The notes: generated from the sequence alone by a model not told the origin. A stretch of 8,357 nt of DNA from JAWXTS01 sp044433305 (GCA_044433305.1 JAWXTS010000071.1:1-8357), one strand, 5' to 3'; shown: positions 1 to 7,348, counted from the stretch's first letter. A program made the numbers and translations.

Positions 1-822
1 GTAGACGTCCTGTATATAGACGACGCTCTGACCCGTGATAGGGCTTATGGTGTGCACTACTTTATTTCCTTGATTGTCATAGGTATATTTGCGGTAGTTG
101 CCCGAAGTGGCGAGGCCCTTGCCCGAAGGGATAGACAATATCACTTGCAGCTCAGCCCCCGGTACAATATTATCGTCTATGGGCTTATCTATACCCACGC
201 GCCAGTTGCGCCCCTGCTCTCTCTGACCTTTGCACATAATCTCACCACCTATCTCAACAAGGTAGTTCAAATAGCCCTTAGAGCTAAGGTATTCGGACAG
301 CACATCGGCCGTATATCCTTGGGCAATAGAGCTTAAATCTATCTCAACGCTAGGGCTTTGCTTAACCAAACGCCCATCGGCAATAGAAATCTTATTATAG
401 CCAACAAATTCAAGCAGCGAGTCCACATTAAAGCTATCGCTAGCCTCCCCCGCAAGGAATCCGCGCACCTGAACAAGAGGCTTTATAGTTATGTCATAGT
501 TGCCCTCGCTCTGCTCGCTGATTATGTGGGCAGCATTAATACACTCTATGATATGTTTGTCCAGAGAATCGGTCTTATTGCTATTGATGGCATTTATCAA
601 GGACCCCTGGTCAAAGAGCGACATCGAAGCTGATATATCATCCAATATGCTATCCATCTCTGTCTTTAGAAGCTGCATATCCTCGCAGCCCTCAATAACA
701 ATATGATATGTCGTTCCTTGGGCAAAACCATCTATGGCCGCCATTCTCTCTGTCCTCGAACACGCCAAAGACAACACTCCAAACACCGCTAAGAATATAG
801 ATTGTATCGTTTTAGTTCTCAT
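1..822 (-). CDS. apbE: FAD:protein FMN transferase (ApbE family lipoprotein), 3' end cut by window edge
   Basis: Transfers FMN from FAD onto a Thr/Ser of target proteins outside the inner membrane, typically subunits of Rnf or Nqr complexes. I translated 274 residues from ATG at 822 with no stop before base 1; the family is usually about 330-350 residues, so the C-terminus is missing. A hydrophobic leader ends in SLAC, with Cys21 the likely lipidated residue (the lipobox is imperfect, Ser at -3). Family landmarks in order: GTTYHI (36-41), SMSLFDQGSLINAIN (66-80), GNYDITIKPL (107-116), DLSSIAQGYTAD (162-173), VEIGGE (189-194), ATSGNYRKY (238-246) and HTISPITGQ (257-265). The usual ADAxAT metal motif would lie beyond the edge. 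Its ATG overlaps the radA stop by one base (TAATG), so it is the last visible gene of the run and probably translationally coupled. The protein it flavinylates is not visible here. Confidence 0.93.
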   Translation of the reverse strand, partial: MRTKTIQSIFLAVFGVLSLACSRTERMAAIDGFAQGTTYHIVIEGCEDMQLLKTEMDSILDDISASMSLFDQGSLINAINSNKTDSLDKHIIECINAAHIISEQSEGNYDITIKPLVQVRGFLAGEASDSFNVDSLLEFVGYNKISIADGRLVKQSPSVEIDLSSIAQGYTADVLSEYLSSKGYLNYLVEIGGEIMCKGQREQGRNWRVGIDKPIDDNIVPGAELQVILSIPSGKGLATSGNYRKYTYDNQGNKVVHTISPITGQSVVYIQDVY

Positions 823-2204
823 TACTCACCATTAAATATTGCCTGCACAAGTTCCTCTATCTTACCTACCCACACTATTTCTATTCCCTTAGGGGGTTTA
901 GGCAATGACTTACGAAGATAAGAAGATACGATAACTTTCTTGAATCCTAGGCGTGCAGCCTCATTTATACGTTGCTCGCTACGTGATGCAGGGCGTATCT
1001 CTCCCGAAAGACCAATCTCAGCGGCAAAGCACACTCCTTCGCTCACAGGCCTATCAAAGTAAGAAGAAAGTATCGCCGCCACAACGCTCATGTCAAGCCC
1101 CGTGTCAGCAACCTTGAACCCACCTGCGAAGTTCAAAAATACGTCTTTGGTATACATCTTGAGACCTGCGCGCTTCTCAAGCACTGCAAGCAACATATTC
1201 AAACGTTTATTGTCAAATCCCGTGGTCGAACGCTGGGGCGTACCATAGGCCGCCGTGCTCACCAAAGCCTGAGTCTCAATCAGATAAGGACGAACTCCGT
1301 CCACCGCTGCGCCAACAGCAATGCCGCTCAACGGCTCCTCATAGTGCGATAGAAGTATCTCCGAAGGGTTTTCGACCTCAACAAGCCCCTGCTCGCGCAT
1401 CTCAAAAACACCTATCTCGCTGGTTGCTCCAAAGCGGTTTTTATTGCCGCGCAGAATACGGTATATATTATTGTTGTCGCCCTCGAACTGAAGCACCACA
1501 TCTACTATGTGTTCAAGAATCTTTGGACCCGCGATGATGCCGTCTTTGGTGATATGTCCTATTATGAATATCGCTGTCGACGAAGCCTTAGCACACTTAA
1601 GCAGCTGGGCCGCACATTCGCGTATTTGAGAAACGCTGCCTGCCGACGAATCAAGATTATCGCTATATATGGTTTGTATAGAGTCTATTACTACAATATC
1701 GGGCTTAAGCTCAACAATGCGCGAGAGGATATTCTCAAGCAAGGTCTCAGGATAAATCAGACATTGCTCGTTACGAATACCTATGCGCTCGGCGCGCATC
1801 TTAATCTGATTGGCCGACTCCTCGCCCGAAACATAAAGGGTAGACAGCCCGTCAGTATGCAGTGCAAGCTGGAGACTCAAAGTAGACTTTCCTATGCCTG
1901 GCTCACCACCCAAGAGCATCATAGACCCTCTGACAACGCCACCACCCAACACACGGTTAACCTCGCCATTGGACAGCAGCACCCTATCAAAGTGCTCTTG
2001 CTTAATATCTTTTATGGCCACAGGGCGTGCGGGTTCACTGCCACCCAGAGCCACCGTACTCTTATTCTTTGAACTACTAGACTGTTTGGTAAAGCTCTCC
2101 TCGACCAGAGTATTCCACTCTCCGCACGCAGGGCAACGCCCCACCCACTTGGCATACTCGTTGCCGCAATTACGACAGAAGAAACTCTTTACTACCTTAG
2201 CCAT
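822..2204 (-). CDS. radA: DNA repair protein RadA (Sms)
   Basis: RecA-like ATPase and DnaB-like helicase that drives branch migration of recombination intermediates; cytoplasmic, on DNA. It is 460 residues, full length for the family. The N-terminal zinc finger is intact, with CxxC pairs at Cys10/Cys13 and Cys24/Cys27. Walker A is GGEPGIGKST (99-108), Walker B is VVIDS (171-175), and the RadA-specific KNRFG motif is at 255-259. The Lon-protease-like C-terminal domain runs from about 285 to 460, including GGFKVADTGLDMSVVAAILS (361-380). All key motifs are present, so it should be functional. It sits 7 bases after rseP and overlaps apbE by one base. This places a repair gene inside an otherwise envelope and metabolic operon, probably by co-transcription rather than shared function. 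Confidence 0.98.
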   Translation of the reverse strand: MAKVVKSFFCRNCGNEYAKWVGRCPACGEWNTLVEESFTKQSSSSKNKSTVALGGSEPARPVAIKDIKQEHFDRVLLSNGEVNRVLGGGVVRGSMMLLGGEPGIGKSTLSLQLALHTDGLSTLYVSGEESANQIKMRAERIGIRNEQCLIYPETLLENILSRIVELKPDIVVIDSIQTIYSDNLDSSAGSVSQIRECAAQLLKCAKASSTAIFIIGHITKDGIIAGPKILEHIVDVVLQFEGDNNNIYRILRGNKNRFGATSEIGVFEMREQGLVEVENPSEILLSHYEEPLSGIAVGAAVDGVRPYLIETQALVSTAAYGTPQRSTTGFDNKRLNMLLAVLEKRAGLKMYTKDVFLNFAGGFKVADTGLDMSVVAAILSSYFDRPVSEGVCFAAEIGLSGEIRPASRSEQRINEAARLGFKKVIVSSYLRKSLPKPPKGIEIVWVGKIEELVQAIFNGE

Positions 2205-2211
2205 GGCTCTA

Positions 2212-3543
2212 TTATTTTATAAAGAAACGATAGATGTCATTGCCATTGACAAGCAACATCAGAGCTATCAAAAGTATTATACCTATGGTCTGGAAAATCT
2301 CCATAGCTTTATCACTCATCTTACGACCCGAGATAACCTCAACCAAAAGGAATAACACATGACCTCCATCTAGTGCAGGAATAGGCAATATGTTCATCAC
2401 CGCTAGTGCGATAGACAAGAAGGCTGTAATCTTCCAGAACACATACCAATCCCAAGCTGTCGGGAATATGCTACCAATAGAAATGAAGCCACCCATGCTC
2501 TTATATGCGCCACTCTCAGGCGTGAAGATAAGTTTCACCTGCTGTATATAGCTCGAAATCTCTTGCCCTGCACGCGAGATGCCAGCAGGAATAGACTCGA
2601 AGAAGCCATACTCGCGCGTGGTCATAGAGAATATATCCTGTGGTGATACCAGCAGCACACCAATAGTACCCTCCTCGCTGATGCGTGTAGGTATGTCTCT
2701 TAGAATCTCTATGCCCGAACTATCGCGAACAAAAGTCAAGTTTGCAATCTGAGTAGCCTTAGACTTAAATAGCTCAACAGCCCCCTGAATGCTATATACC
2801 TTCGAGCCGTCGACACTCACAAGGCGGTCTGTTTTTCTGATACCTGCTGCCTCGGCAAGCGAGCCGCCCGAAACCTCACCCACAATAAATGGGATTATAG
2901 GGCTGATAAACTGCTGATTCTCAATCAAAGTTCCTATATTCTTATCCGTAAGGCTTATCGTTACGGTTTGTCCATCACGCTCGACAACAACGTCGCCTGC
3001 ACCGCCCAAGATAAATTCTTGAAACACCTTAGACATGTCGTCTATCGTTTTGCCCTTGATAGTGACTATCTTGTCTCCATCTTCAAAGCCCATAGCTTGG
3101 GCCTCGGCACTAAACTCATAACCATACTTCACATCATCGTTAGCTAGGTACTCGTCACCCCAAGCAAAGCTAATACCTATGTATATCGCCACTGCCAGAA
3201 TCACATTCATAAGTACACCACCAACCATGATAAGTAGTCGCTGCCACGCTGGCTTAGCCCTAAACTCATAAGGCTGCACAGGCTGAGCCATCTGCTCCTT
3301 ATCCATCGACTCGTCTATCATTCCTGATATTTTGACATAGCCACCAAGTGGCAACCAGCCTACACCATACTCAGTCTCGCCACGCTTAAACTTAAAAAGC
3401 GAAAACCAAGGGTCAAAAAATAGATAGAACTTCTCCACTCGCGTCTTGAATATCTTAGCAAACATAAAGTGTCCAAGCTCATGGATGATGACCAGAAGCG
3501 ATAAACTTACTACAAACTGTAATACCTTAATAAGGGTTTCCAT
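2212..3543 (-). CDS. rseP: RseP-type site-2 zinc metalloprotease (M50)
   Basis: Inner-membrane intramembrane protease that cuts transmembrane segments of substrates such as anti-sigma factors or leftover signal peptides after a first cut outside the membrane. The 443 residues match the family length. The zinc motif HELGH (21-25) lies in the first membrane segment, and the third ligand is in LDGGH (391-395). Further membrane segments are near 104-126, 370-395 and 418-433. Two PDZ-like regions occupy roughly 140-200 and 215-285, the second with the GSLAEAAGI loop, which fits the tandem-PDZ RseP architecture. The conserved GGVLMNVILA stretch is at 108-117. It starts 3 bases after the dxr stop and is followed by radA after 7 bases. 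No anti-sigma or sigma gene is adjacent, so the substrate cannot be inferred here. Confidence 0.96.
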   Translation of the reverse strand: METLIKVLQFVVSLSLLVIIHELGHFMFAKIFKTRVEKFYLFFDPWFSLFKFKRGETEYGVGWLPLGGYVKISGMIDESMDKEQMAQPVQPYEFRAKPAWQRLLIMVGGVLMNVILAVAIYIGISFAWGDEYLANDDVKYGYEFSAEAQAMGFEDGDKIVTIKGKTIDDMSKVFQEFILGGAGDVVVERDGQTVTISLTDKNIGTLIENQQFISPIIPFIVGEVSGGSLAEAAGIRKTDRLVSVDGSKVYSIQGAVELFKSKATQIANLTFVRDSSGIEILRDIPTRISEEGTIGVLLVSPQDIFSMTTREYGFFESIPAGISRAGQEISSYIQQVKLIFTPESGAYKSMGGFISIGSIFPTAWDWYVFWKITAFLSIALAVMNILPIPALDGGHVLFLLVEVISGRKMSDKAMEIFQTIGIILLIALMLLVNGNDIYRFFIK

Positions 3544-3546
3544 ATA

Positions 3547-4701
3547 TTATATTTTTTTTATTATTTCGTTAGCAATTTGGCGTGCGCTAGCATCGCTATT
3601 ACGATAGTTATCCATGCTCTGATCGGCACAGAACTCACACCTCTCTAATGTCTTCTCTATAACTTTATAAATGCTGTTATAGCTTATTCTCTCTTTCAAG
3701 AATTGCTCCACGGCAACTTCATTTGCCGCGTTGAGTATGGTCGTACTGTTTCCTGCCTGCTCTAGGCACTCATAGGCCATGCGCAAACACGGAAAACGCT
3801 CATAGTCTACCTCATAGAAATCTAGTGAACCTAGAGTCCTAAAATCTAGTCTATCTCCACCTAGCGGCAGTCGCCTAGGGAAGCTAAGCGCGTATTGTAT
3901 AGGAAGGTGCATATCGGGAGTCCCAAGCTGAGCCTTGATAGCTCCATCGCTAAACTCAACCATAGAGTGTATCACCGACTGTGGGTGTATAGTAACATCT
4001 ATGTCCTTTGCCGGTGTGCCAAACAACCAGTGAGCCTCGATAACCTCAAAGCCCTTGTTCATCATGGTTGCCGAGTCTATTGTTATCTTGCTACCCATAG
4101 ACCAGTTTGGATGGCGCAAAGCCTCGGCCTTGGTTATAGAATCAAAGCTCGCTAAATCTCTCTTATAGAAAGGACCTCCAGAGGCCGTAAGTATAAGCTT
4201 GCTTATCTGTGATTGTTCGCCCACAAGACATTGAAAGATAGCCGAATGTTCAGAGTCGACAGGGATTATTGGGGCGTTGTATTTTTTTGATAGCTCCATA
4301 AACAAACCTCCTGCCACAACAAGAGACTCTTTATTTGCTAGAGCTATTTTCTTACCTGCTTTGATTGCTGCCAAGGCTGGTGCTAGACCTGCATAACCTA
4401 CCATTGCCGCCACTACGGTGTCGACATTTGTTGCCGCGCTAACCTGACACAGAGCATCTTCGCCTGCATAAACCTTAATAGGTAAATCTTGCAGCGCATC
4501 TTTCAGCTGAGCATAGTAAGCCTTGTCTGCTATAACTACATTGTCGGGCATGAACTTACGTGCCTGAGTGGCAAGCACCTCCCAACTGCTGTTGCAGGTG
4601 AGCGTAGTGACCTCAAACATAGATGGGTTTTGGTAGACTATATCAAGGGTTTGGCTTCCGATAGAACCTGAAGAACCTAATATTGCGAGTCGTTGTTTCA
4701 T
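3547..4701 (-). CDS. dxr: 1-deoxy-D-xylulose 5-phosphate reductoisomerase
   Basis: Converts 1-deoxy-D-xylulose 5-phosphate to 2-C-methyl-D-erythritol 4-phosphate with NADPH, the second step of the MEP isoprenoid pathway. The 384 residues are normal for the family. The NADPH-binding loop is GSSGSIG (9-15), and the conserved LANKESLV is at 121-128. The metal ligands expected from the E. coli enzyme are present as Asp149 and Glu151 (PVDSEHSA) and Glu219 (MNKGFE). HPQSVIHSMVEF (239-250), GTPDMHLPIQYAL (260-272) and LNAANEVAV (323-331) are also conserved. The start is the ATG that overlaps the stop of the upstream LytM-like gene by one base (TAATG). Products of the pathway feed undecaprenyl phosphate and menaquinone, which suits an envelope-linked operon. 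Confidence 0.98.
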   Translation of the reverse strand: MKQRLAILGSSGSIGSQTLDIVYQNPSMFEVTTLTCNSSWEVLATQARKFMPDNVVIADKAYYAQLKDALQDLPIKVYAGEDALCQVSAATNVDTVVAAMVGYAGLAPALAAIKAGKKIALANKESLVVAGGLFMELSKKYNAPIIPVDSEHSAIFQCLVGEQSQISKLILTASGGPFYKRDLASFDSITKAEALRHPNWSMGSKITIDSATMMNKGFEVIEAHWLFGTPAKDIDVTIHPQSVIHSMVEFSDGAIKAQLGTPDMHLPIQYALSFPRRLPLGGDRLDFRTLGSLDFYEVDYERFPCLRMAYECLEQAGNSTTILNAANEVAVEQFLKERISYNSIYKVIEKTLERCEFCADQSMDNYRNSDASARQIANEIIKKI

Positions 4702-5630
4702 TAGAATACTATATAATTTTCAGGGTCTACGGGCACTCCCTTGCGCCATAGTTCAAATCCAAAGCGATCTGATTCTTGTTCAACTTGTTTGATTATCTGC
4801 TCTACCATTTGTTTGCTGCCTACTTGTGCATCGGTATTATCAGATGTTTTTCTTTCGTTTATGATGTATCCAATAACCTCGCCAGCACTAACCCTCTGGC
4901 CAGTCTGCACGCGCGACGAAAGGTTATTGCGATATACAGAAATCATATCATCGGCATGCTGCACATATATTACCGTTCCACCACTAGGGGTCCACTCGCT
5001 CGATATTACAGTGCCCTGCATAACGGCCAGCACCTCGCTATCTGTGGTCACCGCTAGCGACACGCCATAGCGTTGGTCCTTAGGGCTAAAGTGTGAAAGC
5101 ACCACACCACCAACGGGAGGATAGGTGTCTGCCTGCGAGCGCATAGATTGTCGTGTAGCCTCTGTGCTGCTTAGAGAATACAATCCATCCGACTCCATCT
5201 GACTACGCAGAATTGAGTCTTCACTAGAAGGGTTTATAAAGTCTACACGAGTTCTAAGGGAATCATCCTGAAAGACCTCTCGTGTAACGGGACTCTTGCC
5301 TGACATTATCATGGCCATATTTGTGTTGTAGACCTCAAGATTATTTATTTGTTGCTCAAGCGAGTCTATGCGCATGATGTTCTGGATTAGGGCCTCACGA
5401 GAGCGACTACCTGGGTAGCCTGGTGCAAGATCCAGAATCGACGTGTAGCTCACAATGGCAAGACATACACACAAGAGCAATAGAACAAAAGTCAATAGGC
5501 CAATTATAGCATTCAGGGGGCTGATATGCATATACCACACCTCACTACGCAAGTGTTCGTTGCGCAGAATAAGACGATGCTTATTGGTCAGGTTCTTGAG
5601 AAAGTATTTTATATTTCGCCAGAATTTCAT
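4701..5630 (-). CDS. Single-pass membrane protein with degenerate M23/LytM domain
   Basis: Probably an envelope protein that binds or regulates rather than cuts peptidoglycan. From the ATG at 5630 it has 309 residues: a basic cytoplasmic head of about 37, one membrane segment (about 38-62), a short coiled-coil-like stretch (about 80-105), a polar linker, then a LytM-like domain from about 170 to the end. The fold is recognisable from GTVISSEW, GGTVIYVQH, VQTGQRVSAGEVIGYI and FELWRKGVPVDPENYI. The zinc and catalytic positions are altered: the HxGxD site reads RYGVS, the YxHL site reads YRNNL, and HxHFE reads RFGFE. A charged insert separates GEVIGYI from the last strand. A GTG 18 codons upstream (5684) could also start it, but that extension overlaps a promoter-like box and related proteins, as I recall them, begin with MKxW. 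It heads the dxr-rseP operon. The annotation as an inactive M23 homologue is inferred from motifs. Confidence 0.85.
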   Translation of the reverse strand: MKFWRNIKYFLKNLTNKHRLILRNEHLRSEVWYMHISPLNAIIGLLTFVLLLLCVCLAIVSYTSILDLAPGYPGSRSREALIQNIMRIDSLEQQINNLEVYNTNMAMIMSGKSPVTREVFQDDSLRTRVDFINPSSEDSILRSQMESDGLYSLSSTEATRQSMRSQADTYPPVGGVVLSHFSPKDQRYGVSLAVTTDSEVLAVMQGTVISSEWTPSGGTVIYVQHADDMISVYRNNLSSRVQTGQRVSAGEVIGYIINERKTSDNTDAQVGSKQMVEQIIKQVEQESDRFGFELWRKGVPVDPENYIVF

Positions 5631-5650
5631 ACAAAAAAGGTAAATAACTA

Positions 5651-5658
5651 CAAAGATA
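5651..5658 (-). promoter_or_regulatory. Candidate -7 box for the LytM-like/dxr/rseP/radA/apbE operon
   Basis: Read on the minus strand the bases are TATCTTTG, a full match to the Bacteroidota -7 consensus TAnnTTTG. It would put the transcript start about 15 bases before the ATG at 5630. No clear TTTG -33 element is found 19-21 bases upstream, so support is moderate. If it is used, the GTG at 5684 cannot be the start codon. Confidence 0.4.
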
Positions 5659-5707
5659 ACAACTATATCCGGATAACGTAGCACGGATGCCTTATATTTT
5701 CACAATT

Positions 5708-5737
5708 TTTGCATCTCACTAGTTTTTACTACCTTTG
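5708..5737 (+). promoter_or_regulatory. Bacteroidota-type promoter for the nucleotidyltransferase gene
   Basis: TTTG (5708-5711) is followed after 18 bases by TACCTTTG (5730-5737). This matches the Bacteroidota -33 TTTG and -7 TAnnTTTG pattern, with spacing one base below the usual 19-21. The start of transcription would be near 5743, leaving a leader of about 30 AT-rich bases before the ATG at 5773. That leader is rich in A and T with no Shine-Dalgarno sequence, as is common in this phylum. Confidence 0.65.
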
Positions 5738-5772
5738 TTCTCTAAGATGAGAATATTAAAAATATAATATAT

Positions 5773-6684
5773 ATGAAAAAAGATTTAACACTCCTTATTC
5801 TAGCAGCAGGCATGGGCTCACGCTATGGCTCGCTCAAACAGATGGACGGGGTCGGTCCTCACAACGAGGCAATCCTAGATTATTCTATATTTGACGCCAT
5901 ACGAGCAGGATTTACGCGTGCCGTGTTCGTTATCCGCCACTCTTTCGAGCAGGACTTCCGCGAGGTATTTACCCCAGAACGTTTTGGCGGCAAGATAAAA
6001 ATCGACTTTGTTTTTCAAGAGCTAGACAGCCTACCCGAGGGTTATAGTGTACCCGAGGGGCGCGTAAAACCATGGGGCACAAACCACGCCATAATGATGG
6101 CCGCAGAAGTTATAGATACACCTTTTGCTGTTATCAATGCCGATGACTTCTATGGTGCTCAGGCCTACCAAACCATAGCCGACTACTTGAACACCCTGCA
6201 CCACTCAAAAGACAAATACTGCATGGTGGGCTACCGCCTAGAGAACACTCTCTCAGAAAACGGTTCTGTCTCACGTGGAGTATGCAACGTGGATAGTAGC
6301 GACAACCTGCAAGGCATGACCGAGCGCACAAAGATATTTAAAGAAGGACAACAGATTGTATATCAAGAGGGTGAGCAGACTTTCCCATTGGAAAACAACA
6401 CTCCCGTGTCGATGAACCTATTTGGTTTCACCCCTGATTATTTCGACTACTCGAATAAGATATTCAAGGACTTCCTAGAGAACAACGCTAAAAACATCAC
6501 GGCCGAGTTCTACATCCCTTTTGCTGTTAACACACTTATCGAGCAAGGCACAGCTACCATGCGTGTGCTAGACACTACGGCACGCTGGTTTGGGGTGACA
6601 TACAAAGAGGACAGACCCGACACCGTAGCACGAATCAAAGAACTTACCGAGCAAGGTATATATCCTGAGCCACTGTGGAAATAG
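5773..6684 (+). CDS. Sugar-phosphate nucleotidyltransferase-like protein (NTP_transferase superfamily)
   Basis: Probably joins an NTP to a sugar phosphate or similar alcohol phosphate, releasing pyrophosphate; the actual substrate cannot be read from the sequence. It has 303 residues. The nucleotide-binding signature LAAGMGSRYG (10-19) is followed by Lys22 in SLKQM. KPWGTNHAIM (99-108) corresponds to the PxGTAxAL loop of this superfamily. INADDFYG (121-128) gives the metal-binding Asp pair. The C-terminal half has VSMNLFGFTPDYF (212-224) and RWFGVTYKEDRPDTV (271-285), where the Lys may contact the sugar nucleotide as in GalU-like enzymes. It is longer than MurU/MobA-type enzymes and lacks a left-handed helix domain. 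It has its own promoter and overlaps the next gene by 10 bases, so the two are probably translationally coupled. Family membership is firm; the pathway is not. Confidence 0.88.
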   Translation: MKKDLTLLILAAGMGSRYGSLKQMDGVGPHNEAILDYSIFDAIRAGFTRAVFVIRHSFEQDFREVFTPERFGGKIKIDFVFQELDSLPEGYSVPEGRVKPWGTNHAIMMAAEVIDTPFAVINADDFYGAQAYQTIADYLNTLHHSKDKYCMVGYRLENTLSENGSVSRGVCNVDSSDNLQGMTERTKIFKEGQQIVYQEGEQTFPLENNTPVSMNLFGFTPDYFDYSNKIFKDFLENNAKNITAEFYIPFAVNTLIEQGTATMRVLDTTARWFGVTYKEDRPDTVARIKELTEQGIYPEPLWK

Positions 6685-6715
6685 GTCAAAACATAAAAGA
6701 ATTTACCGAGCAGGG
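6637..6715 (+). repeat. Near-identical 20-base direct repeat across a gene junction
   Basis: The copies at 6637-6656 and 6696-6715 match at 18 of 20 bases, 59 bases apart start to start. The first encodes KELTEQG near the C-terminus of the nucleotidyltransferase, the second encodes KEFTEQG at residues 8-14 of the following gene. Because 59 is not a multiple of three, the copies lie in different frames of the chromosome, yet each is read in the same phase by its own gene. This could be a small tandem duplication at the junction or chance. Confidence 0.6.
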
Positions 6716-7346
6716 AGAGGTTGTACTTATTTACAGCCTTTGCCTTGGCTCGCGCACCTTGGTGGTAACAAATGCCAATGCAGCGGTGGTGTCCTACTCC
6801 ATCGACAGTGAGCAGACCATAGCAGGCTATGAAGAGTTTTTGGCCTCGCGCACAAAAAGCTCGGACAAGCTATGGAGTGCCACGGTAGAAGATGACGCCA
6901 TCATATTTTCTGATTTTCAGGATGGAACCCCAAGTCAGATAAAGTATTCTCTGACCGAAAATGGATTCAGCATCACCAAGATGGACAGCCTACATTCAGC
7001 AGGAGCTTTTGCGCCCTTCTACTTCAACTGCACAAAAGACACAACGCTGAGCATCTCTGGCCGCTTTGAGAACAAGCCCTTCGACGAGCTAGATATTCAG
7101 AGCACCGTGGAACTAGCAGATTGGCAGAAAGACACTCTTGCAAAGGTCGCCAAGATAGAAACTACGGCTCTAGTAATATCACTAGAATCATCTATGCCCC
7201 TGCTTCGAGTATCAAAGCAAGCGGACAGCCTGTCGCTTGAGAGCCTAGACGACATACTCAAGCGCGAACAGTGCACAGAGACTCTACCCGAGGGAGCCAT
7301 TGCAGCCATCGAGCACAGCATAACTTACGAGATACTAGTCAAATAG
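6675..7346 (+). CDS. Putative reduced aldose-1-epimerase (mutarotase)-like protein
   Basis: I do not recognise this gene with certainty. It encodes 223 residues, has no signal peptide or membrane segment, and is probably cytoplasmic. The N-terminal part (about 26-55: SRTLVVTNANAAVVSYSI, then IAGYEEF) resembles the opening strands of galactose mutarotases (TVTNYGAxIVS...GYxxxxxY). YSLTENGFSI (91-100) and FAPFYFN (112-118) resemble the later LTxxNxL and NHxYFNL strands. The family is normally 300-380 residues, and I cannot see the catalytic His and Glu contexts, so this would be a shortened, possibly non-catalytic, sugar-binding version. The start is the GTG at 6675: an in-frame TGA at 6666-6668 and the lack of an early ATG leave no better choice. 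The 10-base overlap with the nucleotidyltransferase implies coupled translation and a related role. It ends 2 bases from the convergent gene. Confidence 0.6.
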   Translation: MEIGQNIKEFTEQGEVVLIYSLCLGSRTLVVTNANAAVVSYSIDSEQTIAGYEEFLASRTKSSDKLWSATVEDDAIIFSDFQDGTPSQIKYSLTENGFSITKMDSLHSAGAFAPFYFNCTKDTTLSISGRFENKPFDELDIQSTVELADWQKDTLAKVAKIETTALVISLESSMPLLRVSKQADSLSLESLDDILKREQCTETLPEGAIAAIEHSITYEILVK

Positions 7347-7348
7347 GA

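Noticed and set aside
52..706. Three plus-strand open frames (94, 91 and 68 codons) over the left end
   Set aside because: They lie antisense to apbE, whose frame carries clear family motifs throughout; their translations show no recognisable domain.
1509..2355. Long plus-strand open frames (187 and 153 codons)
   Set aside because: Antisense to the ATPase core and N-terminus of radA and the end of rseP, both fully motif-supported; low-complexity translations without family features.
3895..5070. Several plus-strand open frames inside dxr and the LytM-like gene
   Set aside because: Shadows of well-supported minus-strand genes, with no promoter or domain of their own.
5631..5684. GTG start at 5684 adding 18 residues to the LytM-like protein
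   Set aside because: The extension overlaps a TAnnTTTG box, would place a second hydrophobic stretch directly before the basic MKFWRN start, and ATG at 5630 fits related proteins as I recall them. Not fully excluded.
5773..6684. Assigning the nucleotidyltransferase as MurU, MobA or GalU
   Set aside because: Length and motifs such as KPWGTNHAIM and RWFGVTYKEDRP do not clearly match any of these; only superfamily membership is supportable.
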